Shown here: piece by piece, positions 35,096-42,255 of the stretch | How positions within the stretch are numbered: position 1 is the stretch's first letter | How the letters are laid out: every line of letters begins with the position of its first letter | NCBI RefSeq assembly: GCF_009765905.1 | Contig: NZ_LMUO01000011.1 | Location: 523,880 to 587,879, forward strand | Length of the DNA stretch: 64,000 nt | Direction: 5' to 3' | Source: Mucilaginibacter sp. L196 | GTDB taxonomy: Bacteria; Bacteroidota; Bacteroidia; Sphingobacteriales; Sphingobacteriaceae | The notes under the pieces: model-generated | Databases searched by the model: none | Seen by the model: only the letters and a program-made list of their open reading frames with translations | What the model was told of the DNA's origin: nothing | Translations under genes and position numbers: made by a program

Positions 35096-35110
35096 AAATA
35101 TTAAACGCGC

Positions 35111-35196
35111 GTCATTGCGAGGAACGAAGCAATCTCTACATAGGATCAGCAATCTGCTCTGTATAGTATATAGATTGCTTCGTTCCTCGCAATGAC
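35111..35196. repeat. Palindromic repeat, family A, copy 4, inside the CoA-transferase operon
   Basis: Outer ends GTCATTGCGAGGAACGAAGC and GCTTCGTTCCTCGCAATGAC are inverted repeats; AATCT/AGATT extends them, and the centre GATCAGCAATCTGCTCTG carries a small stem. It separates scoA from scoB. In the transcript it would form a strong hairpin. Confidence 0.92.
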
Positions 35197-35213
35197 GGTT
35201 TAAAGAATTTTAT

Positions 35214-35870
35214 ATGTTAGATAAAGAAGGAATAGCAAAACGTATCGCTAAAGAAATAAAAGACGGTTACTATGTAAACCTCGGTATTGGTATACCAACA
35301 TTGGTAGCCAATTACATCCCGGATACGATGGATGTAGTGCTGCAATCTGAAAATGGATTGCTTGGCATGGGGCCGTTTCCATTTGAAGGTGAAGAAGACG
35401 CGGATACCATTAATGCCGGGAAACAAACCATTACTAAATTACCGGGATCAGCCATATTTGATTCAGCGATGAGTTTTGGGATGATCAGGGCGAAAAAAGT
35501 AAACCTGACTATTTTAGGCGCCATGGAAGTATCTGAAAATGGCGATATAGCCAACTGGAAAATTCCCGGTAAAATGGTGAAAGGAATGGGCGGTGCGATG
35601 GATCTGGTAGCATCGGCTGATAATATTATTGTGGCAATGCAGCACATCAATAGGGCAGGAGAATCTAAATTATTACCAAAATGCAGCTTGCCGTTAACCG
35701 GTGTTAATTGCGTTAAAAAGATAGTGACAGAATTAGCGGTACTGGATGTATTACCGGGAGGCGGTTTTAAGTTATTGGAACGAGCTCCGGGTGTTAGCGT
35801 GGAAGAGATTATTAAAGCTACAGCAGGTAAGTTGGTTGTTGAGGGGGAGATTCCGGAAATGGATGTCTAA
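35214..35870 (+). CDS. scoB: 3-oxoacid CoA-transferase subunit B
   Basis: Subunit B, 218 aa. The catalytic glutamate is in the motif LQSENGLLGMGPFPF, where a glutamyl-CoA thioester forms. VNLGIGIPTLVANYIPD is the N-terminal CoA-transferase signature, and FDSAMSFGMIRAKKVNLTILGAMEV is conserved in the fold. It works with the product of the preceding gene as a heterodimer or heterotetramer. It ends 9 nt from the convergent uridine kinase gene. Confidence 0.95.
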   Translation: MLDKEGIAKRIAKEIKDGYYVNLGIGIPTLVANYIPDTMDVVLQSENGLLGMGPFPFEGEEDADTINAGKQTITKLPGSAIFDSAMSFGMIRAKKVNLTILGAMEVSENGDIANWKIPGKMVKGMGGAMDLVASADNIIVAMQHINRAGESKLLPKCSLPLTGVNCVKKIVTELAVLDVLPGGGFKLLERAPGVSVEEIIKATAGKLVVEGEIPEMDV

Positions 35871-35879
35871 GCCTGACAA

Positions 35880-36521
35880 TTACTTATCCCCCAAAACCTT
35901 TTTCCTCAGCTCTTTTGATATCTCCTCCGTAACGCAAACAATATCCTCAGCTACGTGCGAATTGTTTACGATAACCTGGTCACATACATTTTTGTAGGGT
36001 AGCAGGAACTCTTTGTAGGCAGGCACCACATGGTATATCCATTTGTACATTACATCATCGTGCGAGTAGCCACGCTCAATTAAATCACGTTTGATGCGGC
36101 GCTGAAGGGCAACGTCGTCATCGGCATCAATAAATATCTTAAGGTCGAGTTGTTCAGCAATTTTATTAAAATGGAGGATAAATAGCCCCTCAACAATAAT
36201 AATCGGTGCCGATTTGATTTCAAGCATTTTAGGAATTGCACTTGGATTATTAAAGGTGTATTCCTTTTTAGTGATGGATCGGCCCTCCAGCAAGCTTTGA
36301 ATATCTTCTTCAAAATGCTGGTGATCGATAGTATCCGGAAGATCGAAATTGAAGTGTTTATTTTCTTCGGCCGTCATATCCGGCGGTACGGGAAAATAAT
36401 AGTCATCCTGCGATACCAACGAAACTTCGCTATCGCTGAAATGCTTTAAAAAACACTTTAAAAAAAAGGTTTTGCCTGAGCCGCTTCCCCCTGCAATCCC
36501 GATTATAAAAGGTTTATTCAT
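35880..36521 (-). CDS. udk: Uridine kinase
   Basis: Nucleoside-salvage kinase, 213 aa, phosphorylating uridine and cytidine. Walker A is GIAGGSGSGKTFFLK at the N-terminus. The substrate motif SQDDYYFP and the core FNFDLPDTIDHQHFEEDIQSL are typical of Udk, as is IIIVEGLFILHF and RRIKRDLIERGYSHDDV (the phosphate-binding helix region). The C-terminus is normal for the family. Its start overlaps the end of the LysM gene by 8 nt, suggesting co-transcription from upstream of that gene. Confidence 0.93.
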   Translation of the reverse strand: MNKPFIIGIAGGSGSGKTFFLKCFLKHFSDSEVSLVSQDDYYFPVPPDMTAEENKHFNFDLPDTIDHQHFEEDIQSLLEGRSITKKEYTFNNPSAIPKMLEIKSAPIIIVEGLFILHFNKIAEQLDLKIFIDADDDVALQRRIKRDLIERGYSHDDVMYKWIYHVVPAYKEFLLPYKNVCDQVIVNNSHVAEDIVCVTEEISKELRKKVLGDK

Positions 36522-37458
36522 TCGGGCTACCGTAGCTAATACTTACATGAAAACGCTTGTCTAAAGCACCTAAGGAGTCGGCAACGTTTTTGGTCACCAC
36601 AATAATAACATCTTTATTGGCCTCATTATCCGTAAAACGACCTACAACTTTAGCATAAGTTGTTAAATTGGTCATTGGGTTAGTTATTTTAATAACAGTA
36701 CCTATAGGCGCGGTACGGTGCAATACTAATTTTTTGTTTGGATCAAGATCGGCATCATCCATCCAGGTGGCAACACCTTTTTCATCCTTTTCATATAAAC
36801 CGAAATGATTGGCGTTGAACTTAACCGCATTGGCGCTATCCGCGGGAACAACTACCGATGTTGCATCCTGCTTTGCTGTAACAGGTGCACTTTGAACAGG
36901 AGCAGGGGCTTGCCCTGCTCGAACTTTAATTAGTTCGCCTGGGGTTAATGTAGTTGATGTTAATCCATTTATACTGGTAATATCTTCAACCGTAGTGCCG
37001 AAACGTTTTGCTATTGAAAAAAGTGTTTCGCCTGCTGATACCTTATAATCCTGGGTCGGCGCATTGTTGCTGGTTACTACCGTTTTTTGTTCAGGTTCTG
37101 CTTTTTGCTCCTGTGCTGGCGGAGACGTGTTTACCTGCTGCTTAACAACCACGGGTGCCGCTGACTGAGGTTTTTGTGGTGTATTATATGACGATTCTAA
37201 AAAAGGCCTGTCGGTGGGTACTTTAATAATTACACCAATTTGCATGGTTGCGTTATTGTTGAATTGGATGATCGCCTTCGGGCTAACTTTATATCGTCTG
37301 CCTATGGAATAGTAGTTGTCTTTCGGATCTACTTTGTGTAGTATAATTTTTTTGCCGTCTTTATTCTCAACGCCGATAGAGTCGCGCAGTGAGTTAGCAA
37401 AAAGAGAGGTTGTTGATGTTAAGAGAATGGCAACGATTAATAAAATCCTAAATTTCAT
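36514..37458 (-). CDS. LysM-domain periplasmic protein with C-terminal DPBB-like domain
   Basis: 314 aa secreted protein. The signal peptide is residues 1-22 (ILLTSTTSLFANS). LysM 1 spans about 36-85 (NYYSIGRRYKVSPKAII) and LysM 2 about 135-182 (GETLFSIAKRFGTTVEDITS), with a Pro/Gln/Val-rich linker between. The C-terminal 100 residues (VLHRTAPIGTVIKITNPMTN, TYAKVVGRFTDNEANKDVII) look like the double-psi beta-barrel of RlpA-like proteins, lacking visible catalytic acid motifs. A peptidoglycan-binding envelope role is likely. It overlaps udk by 8 nt. Confidence 0.85.
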   Translation of the reverse strand: MKFRILLIVAILLTSTTSLFANSLRDSIGVENKDGKKIILHKVDPKDNYYSIGRRYKVSPKAIIQFNNNATMQIGVIIKVPTDRPFLESSYNTPQKPQSAAPVVVKQQVNTSPPAQEQKAEPEQKTVVTSNNAPTQDYKVSAGETLFSIAKRFGTTVEDITSINGLTSTTLTPGELIKVRAGQAPAPVQSAPVTAKQDATSVVVPADSANAVKFNANHFGLYEKDEKGVATWMDDADLDPNKKLVLHRTAPIGTVIKITNPMTNLTTYAKVVGRFTDNEANKDVIIVVTKNVADSLGALDKRFHVSISYGSPNE

Positions 37459-37479
37459 AATAAATTATAATACAGTAAT

Positions 37480-38238
37480 TTATAAGCTTAAAACTTTTAA
37501 TTCTGACTTGTTTTTAATATAAATCAAGCGGTTTTTGTGTAATATAAACGCTTCGGGTTGTAACTTTTGTATATCATTATTTAATAAATCCTCATATACC
37601 TTAACCGTACCATCCAATATATACAGATACTGTTTAAGCATCCCCGCTTGCAAAGCGTGCAAAGATACAATTCTGAAATTATTGTATTCGAGATAATGCA
37701 CACTATTTCCAAAAACAGGAAAAGCTAGTGCATCATGCGGCAAAGTATCAGGCGATAATACACCCGGAAGGGTGATATTGGTTTTTATTTCCGGTAACAT
37801 TGTGGGTTCATAAATACGCTCGACTATTCCGGTTTTGATATCAATTAGAAAAAGTTTTTTTGGGTGGATGTGAGTGTCATAAAGGATAGGCCCCTTTGTA
37901 GTTAAGTGATCAAAAGCGTATATGTAGTTGGTCCACAAAACAGTGCCGTCGGTATCAATAGCGGTTAATCCACGATGTGCCGGGCCGGTCGCTGATTGAT
38001 AATTGTGTAGAAGCAATACACCGTTATAGGCGGTTTCTATGCCAGTGAGCCATCTTTCAGGCGTTACCAGATCTTTAAAATTGAGGTTGCCATTGTTTAG
38101 ATCAATTGATGAAAAGCTTACCTGTTTTTCGGTATCGTTACGGATTTCTATAAAAATAGTATCGCTTATTTCATCAATTTCCATACGCCAGATGGAGCCG
38201 TTAAATTGCTGATTGATGTATGGTAGATGCACTGTCAT
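37480..38238 (-). CDS. DUF4905-like protein
   Basis: 252 aa, no signal peptide. The sequence has repeated short beta-strand units with Trp and Asp turns (GSIWRMEIDEISDTIFIEI, TAIDTDGTVLWTNYIYAF, LFLIDIKTGIVERIYEP), suggesting a beta-propeller-like fold. It matches my memory of DUF4905, a Bacteroidota family without known function; the number should be treated as tentative. It lies 21 nt upstream of the LysM gene on the same strand and may form an operon with it and udk. Confidence 0.6.
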   Translation of the reverse strand: MTVHLPYINQQFNGSIWRMEIDEISDTIFIEIRNDTEKQVSFSSIDLNNGNLNFKDLVTPERWLTGIETAYNGVLLLHNYQSATGPAHRGLTAIDTDGTVLWTNYIYAFDHLTTKGPILYDTHIHPKKLFLIDIKTGIVERIYEPTMLPEIKTNITLPGVLSPDTLPHDALAFPVFGNSVHYLEYNNFRIVSLHALQAGMLKQYLYILDGTVKVYEDLLNNDIQKLQPEAFILHKNRLIYIKNKSELKVLSL

Positions 38239-38267
38239 AAAAGGTAAAAATATGGTTATTTATATTA

Positions 38268-38384
38268 ATGGAACCCGAAATAGTTGAAATTACTGCCAAT
38301 TCCGGAATGATAGTATCAATAATATGTTTAACCGTTTTATGCAGTTTAAAGAGAAAATACCTGGATGCTGCGCTCATTTATTAG
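38268..38384 (+). CDS. Possible small single-helix membrane protein
   Basis: Short ATG-initiated frame of 38 aa, below the usual gene-calling limits. It reads MEPEIVEITANSG, then a hydrophobic stretch MIVSIICLTVLCSL followed by basic KRKY, which is the profile of a small membrane-anchored protein with a cytosolic C-terminus. It is divergent from the DUF4905-like gene and ends 8 nt before a family-A palindrome. No homologue is recalled, so it may be chance. Confidence 0.3.
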   Translation: MEPEIVEITANSGMIVSIICLTVLCSLKRKYLDAALIY

Positions 38385-38391
38385 TTAAAAT

Positions 38392-38458
38392 GTCATTGCG
38401 AGGAACGAAGTAATCGCGAACTTTGCTTCTGTGCGATTGCTTTGTTCCTCGCAATGAC
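38392..38458. repeat. Palindromic repeat, family A, copy 5
   Basis: Ends GTCATTGCGAGGAACGAAGT and GCTTTGTTCCTCGCAATGAC, with AATCGC/GCGATT extending the stem. It is the shortest copy and shares its centre best with copy 3. It lies 10 nt from the stop codon of the short-chain dehydrogenase gene. Confidence 0.9.
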
Positions 38459-38467
38459 AATAGTGTT

Positions 38468-39307
38468 TTATTCTCCTGCCGGGAAATCTGCACCGGTTGT
38501 GGTGTCTTCCCAAGTATCAAAATCTTTCTTTAATACTTCCAGTTTATTGCGTGCACCTTTAAGGGCCGCAGCACCCAACAATAAATGCAACGGCGGGTTT
38601 TCTGATTCTACTGCATCAACAATAGCTTTTGCTGCGCGAACCGGGTCGCCGGGTTGTTTACCGCTGTAACCACGAATGGTATTCTTATTGGTTTCGGCAG
38701 TGGTTTTGTAATCATCAATTACAATTTTGCTATTATTTGCTGATCGCCCGGCCCAATCGGTACGGAAACCGCTCGGACAAACAACCGTAACCTTAATGCC
38801 TAACGGCGCGGTTTCCTTTGATAATGCATCCGAGAAACCATCAACAGCAAACTTGGTAGCATTATAATAACCAACAGCCGGGAAACCCACCAAACCGCCA
38901 ATAGATGCGATGTTAACGATGTTGCCACTGCGTTGTTTACGCATTAATGGTAATACAGCCTTTGTTATGTTGGCTAAACCCCAAAAGTTTATCTCGAACA
39001 TCCGGCGTACTTCATCGTCTTCACTTTCTTCTATCGCTCCGAAATAACCTATACCTGCATTGTTTACCAATACATCGATCTGTCCGAATTTTTTGATTGC
39101 TTCTTCAACTGACGATTTAATCTCATCAGAATTCGTTACATCAAGCTTTACAGCTATTGAAGTATCAGGATAATCCGTCACAATATCGGCTACATCATCT
39201 GTTTTGCGCGATGCAACTACCGCCTTGTGCCCCAATTCTAAAACTTGTTTAGCTAATTCGCGACCGAACCCGGTTGAACATCCAGTTATAAACCATACTT
39301 TTTTCAT
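38468..39307 (-). CDS. SDR family oxidoreductase
   Basis: Classical short-chain dehydrogenase/reductase, 279 aa, cytosolic. The NAD(P)-binding motif is ITGCSTGFGREL (T8-G14 region), NNAGIGYFG follows, and the catalytic set is S135 (NIASIGG), Y148 and K152 (GYYNATKFAVDG). The loop after strand 2 has ASRK, favouring NADP(H). Sequence between about 190 and 230 (WAGRSANNSKIVIDDYKTTA) is typical of the subfamily acting on unknown alcohols or ketones. The substrate is not predictable. The gene is monocistronic. Confidence 0.92.
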   Translation of the reverse strand: MKKVWFITGCSTGFGRELAKQVLELGHKAVVASRKTDDVADIVTDYPDTSIAVKLDVTNSDEIKSSVEEAIKKFGQIDVLVNNAGIGYFGAIEESEDDEVRRMFEINFWGLANITKAVLPLMRKQRSGNIVNIASIGGLVGFPAVGYYNATKFAVDGFSDALSKETAPLGIKVTVVCPSGFRTDWAGRSANNSKIVIDDYKTTAETNKNTIRGYSGKQPGDPVRAAKAIVDAVESENPPLHLLLGAAALKGARNKLEVLKKDFDTWEDTTTGADFPAGE

Positions 39308-39465
39308 AAGTTTTTTATCTAATAATCAAATTAACAGTTATAGGAAGAAATGTTTGTCAGGATAAAGCCATTGTGGATAATTATAGCGTAAAGTTAACTT
39401 TAGGTTGTTATAAAACGTTTATATTGAAGCCTTAAACTGTTGACAATTCAATAACCTTTTGCCTT

Positions 39466-39933
39466 ATGACAGAAACCATCACCTCAAAATATAGCTTGTT
39501 TTTCTGGGCTAAAATATTGTTGGGCATTATTTTCGAAGGCTTTATTGTATTCCTGGTTTTTCAGGAGGGGATAAAAAATTCAATCCCTGAAAAATTAATT
39601 ACGGCTAATAATCTTATGTTTATTTTAATTGTTTTAATAGCGGGAGTTATCGTAACACTTTTATTTCCACCTAAAAGCGTAATAGTTTCAGCTGATCTGG
39701 TTGTTTTTCGCAGTTATATCACCCAAAAGAAAAGGAAAATCACCTACCCTGATATTGATAAAATAAGAACTGTAAGAAAACAAAAATTTATAAGGGGCGG
39801 AGATGAAATTAACTATCAGCAGTTGGAGTTAGTGCTGATAAACGGGGATGTGTACGCTTTTAATGAAGATGATTATGATAATTATGAATCATTAAAAGCA
39901 GCTATCTACGACCACAAATTTCGGGGGCAATAG
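39466..39933 (+). CDS. Hypothetical membrane protein with PH-like cytosolic domain
   Basis: 155 aa. Two hydrophobic helices occupy residues 13-32 and 47-66. The rest is a soluble domain with alternating strands (KSVIVSADLVVFRSYITQKK, INYQQLELVLINGDVYAF) resembling the bacterial PH or DUF-type domain seen in other two-helix membrane proteins. I do not recognise a specific family. The ATG start follows an A/T-rich leader. It is isolated between the SDR gene (divergent) and small minus-strand genes (convergent). Confidence 0.6.
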   Translation: MTETITSKYSLFFWAKILLGIIFEGFIVFLVFQEGIKNSIPEKLITANNLMFILIVLIAGVIVTLLFPPKSVIVSADLVVFRSYITQKKRKITYPDIDKIRTVRKQKFIRGGDEINYQQLELVLINGDVYAFNEDDYDNYESLKAAIYDHKFRGQ

Positions 39934-39956
39934 ATAGCTGTTTATATAAAGACCGA

Positions 39957-40298
39957 CTATTTATAAGTCGATAAATGTGTAGTTTTTATGCTTAGCAGGA
40001 AGGTTTTACCAACAGCTATTTTTACGCTTTTATCCAGGAACATAGTTTTAATAGTTTCGTCAGATCTTAAAGCTTCGTAAAGGTCGCGGGCTACGGGTGA
40101 ACCGCTTAAGCTGGTTGTTACTTTACCATTTTCAATTATTATGCTGAAAGTGTAACCTGATTTACCGCGATCGCCGGCTGACTCAAAATCTGTAATGTTT
40201 AATTTAAAGCTTTGATCTTCGGTCAAACTTCTTTTTAAATGCAGGCGAATAACCGGAAGATATTTTTTCCAGGTTTGTAGATAAGTTCTTTCTTCCAT
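39957..40298 (-). CDS. Hypothetical protein
   Basis: I take the start at the methionine at 40298 (MEERTYLQTWKKYLPVIRLH), giving 113 aa; an upstream ATG at 40355 adds a less convincing 19-residue lead. The sequence mixes helical (YLQTWKKYLPVIRLHLKRSL) and beta segments (TFSIIIENGKVTTSLSGS, KIAVGKTFLLSIKTTHL). No signal peptide or known motif is visible. It follows the 83-aa gene after about 100 nt on the same strand. Confidence 0.55.
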   Translation of the reverse strand: MEERTYLQTWKKYLPVIRLHLKRSLTEDQSFKLNITDFESAGDRGKSGYTFSIIIENGKVTTSLSGSPVARDLYEALRSDETIKTMFLDKSVKIAVGKTFLLSIKTTHLSTYK

Positions 40299-40396
40299 GT
40301 AGGGTGTAAAGGTATAATTAAAAACAAGGAAATGAGGATAATTATGCGATTGCACGTGTGAAAGAACAAATTGAACGATAAGCGTTGTTTTAAATA

Positions 40397-40648
40397 CTAT
40401 TTTCCGCTCGTAAATCCAATTGATTTTGGTTCCTGGTTTTCAACTACTAAGCCTTCAATGTAAAGCTGCCCGTCAACTATCTTATAGTCTAATGAATTTT
40501 CGTCAATTTTAAATTTTTCATCTTTTATGGCATCCTTCAACTGTGCTATAATAGCCTTTCTACTAAAAGATTTACTTATTTTCAAGTTGTCATTAACCAC
40601 TTCCAACTTTACACTGTCAACTTTATATGAAAATATTTTTGCTTTCAT
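40397..40648 (-). CDS. Hypothetical small protein
   Basis: 83 aa, cytosolic by composition, Lys/Asp/Ser-rich, with strand-turn repeats (IFSYKVDSVKLEVVNDNLKI, YKIVDGQLYIEGLVVENQ). No family recognised. The gene starts 13 nt after the MFS transporter stop on the same strand, so it is probably transcribed with it. Confidence 0.5.
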   Translation of the reverse strand: MKAKIFSYKVDSVKLEVVNDNLKISKSFSRKAIIAQLKDAIKDEKFKIDENSLDYKIVDGQLYIEGLVVENQEPKSIGFTSGK

Positions 40649-40660
40649 TTTCGTGGATTA

Positions 40661-41950
40661 TTAATCTTTATGTGCATTTACTTTCATTAATGAACTGGCA
40701 GCTACTAACGCTAAAAAGGTTATGGCAGCAGCAACCGACAGATAAAAGCCTACGTAAGTAAGCCCATATTTTGTAGCCAGCGTAGTAGCTAAAAAGGGTG
40801 TCAATGATGCTCCCAATATCCCGGCCAATGTAAAGCACAATGATGCACCTGTATAACGTACAGATGCGGGGAAAATTTCTGCCAGGGCGGTACCGATGGG
40901 CCCATAAGTTAAGCCCATTAAAAACATGCCGATAACCAGGAATAACACGGTTACCGCCCAAATACCTGTGCTGAATAATTGTGAAAAGAATAAGCCAAAT
41001 ATGAAAATGCCAATAGTAGCTATGATCAGCATTTTGTTGCGACCGATCTTATCGGCTAAAACAGCCGAGATAGGTATCCCTAACCCAAAAAATAACATCG
41101 ATATCATTTGAGCGATCAGGAAACTGGTTTTGGAATAATGCAATGCCGATGTGCCCCAACTTAAGGTAAATACCGTCATCAAATAAAATAGTAAAAATGT
41201 AGTTATGGTTGCGATAGTACCCAGTACGATGGCTTTTGTATGCTTGGTAAATACATCAGCTAAAGGTAGTTTTACGCGGTCATTCTTTTCGATGATCTTT
41301 AAAAAATCGGGAGTTTCGGTAATTTTCAATCGAACATACAGTCCAACCCAAACTAATAACGCACTAGCTATAAAAGGGATGCGCCAGCCGAAATCTAAAA
41401 ACTGTTGGTCGCTCAGCGTTTTGCTCAGCAACAAGAAAATACCGCTTGATGCCAGGAATCCAATTGGCGCGCCCAATTGCGGAAACATGCCATACCAGGC
41501 TTTTTTACCCTCGGGTGCGTTTTCGGTGGCTAATAATACCGCGCCACCCCATTCGCCGCCCAGGCCCAGGCCCTGCCCAAAACGGAATAAACATAATAGG
41601 ATAGGGGCGAGTACCCCAATAGAATGATAAGAAGGCAAAAGACCAATAGCTACGGTTGATGGCCCCATGGTCATTAAAGCTGCCACCAGGGTAGCCTTGC
41701 GTCCTTTACGATCACCAAAATGGCCAAATAATGCTGCACCTAAAGGTCTGGCAAAAAATGCCAATGCAAATGTTGCTAGTGATGCAAGCGTGGCAGCTGT
41801 TGGATTACCAGCAGGGAAAAATAGTTTAGGAAACACCAATACTGCCGCGGTAGCGTAAATATAAAAATCAAAAAACTCAATAGTGGTTCCAATCAGGCTT
41901 GCCACTAATATTCGTCTTACCGGGTTTCCTGTAGTATTTGTGTGATTCAT
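40661..41950 (-). CDS. MFS transporter, metabolite:H+ symporter (MHS) family
   Basis: Inner-membrane transporter, 429 aa with 12 predicted helices. The signature in loop 2-3 is GHFGDRKGRKATLV, diagnostic of the MHS subfamily (proline/betaine/citrate/alpha-ketoglutarate symporters). RFGQGLGLGGEWGGAVLLA in TM5 and the second-half motif LADKIGRNKMLI support it. The substrate, an organic acid or compatible solute, cannot be chosen from sequence. An inverted repeat lies just upstream of the start. Confidence 0.92.
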   Translation of the reverse strand: MNHTNTTGNPVRRILVASLIGTTIEFFDFYIYATAAVLVFPKLFFPAGNPTAATLASLATFALAFFARPLGAALFGHFGDRKGRKATLVAALMTMGPSTVAIGLLPSYHSIGVLAPILLCLFRFGQGLGLGGEWGGAVLLATENAPEGKKAWYGMFPQLGAPIGFLASSGIFLLLSKTLSDQQFLDFGWRIPFIASALLVWVGLYVRLKITETPDFLKIIEKNDRVKLPLADVFTKHTKAIVLGTIATITTFLLFYLMTVFTLSWGTSALHYSKTSFLIAQMISMLFFGLGIPISAVLADKIGRNKMLIIATIGIFIFGLFFSQLFSTGIWAVTVLFLVIGMFLMGLTYGPIGTALAEIFPASVRYTGASLCFTLAGILGASLTPFLATTLATKYGLTYVGFYLSVAAAITFLALVAASSLMKVNAHKD

Positions 41951-41952
41951 TA

Positions 41953-41985
41953 GGGTTTATTTTTACGTTGAATAAAAGTAAACCC
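41953..41985. promoter_or_regulatory. Inverted repeat in the leader of the MHS transporter gene
   Basis: GGGTTTATTTTT and AAAAGTAAACCC pair over 12 positions with one mismatch and a nine-base loop, ending 3 nt upstream of the start codon. It may be an operator or an mRNA hairpin. The rest of the 300-nt gap to the kinase gene (41986-42255) has no reading frame or repeat and should contain both divergent promoters. Confidence 0.4.
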
Positions 41986-42255
41986 AAACATATCATATTT
42001 CAATCAATAATTCTATATGATCCATTGCCGAAAATGAACTGATTTTAGTTAACCATTAAAGTATCATAACTACTCGCTCGCTACAATTGAGCTTTGCGGC
42101 ATAGCTGGAAAACAGGTATTTTTCGATCTTTGAACAATGTATTAGGAAGACATTAATTAAAACAACCCCTGTGTTTTGTTGTCTTAAATCCAATATCGAG
42201 GCATTTAAAAGCGTTTAATGATAATATCATCAATATCAGGAGCAGGCTAAAACAG

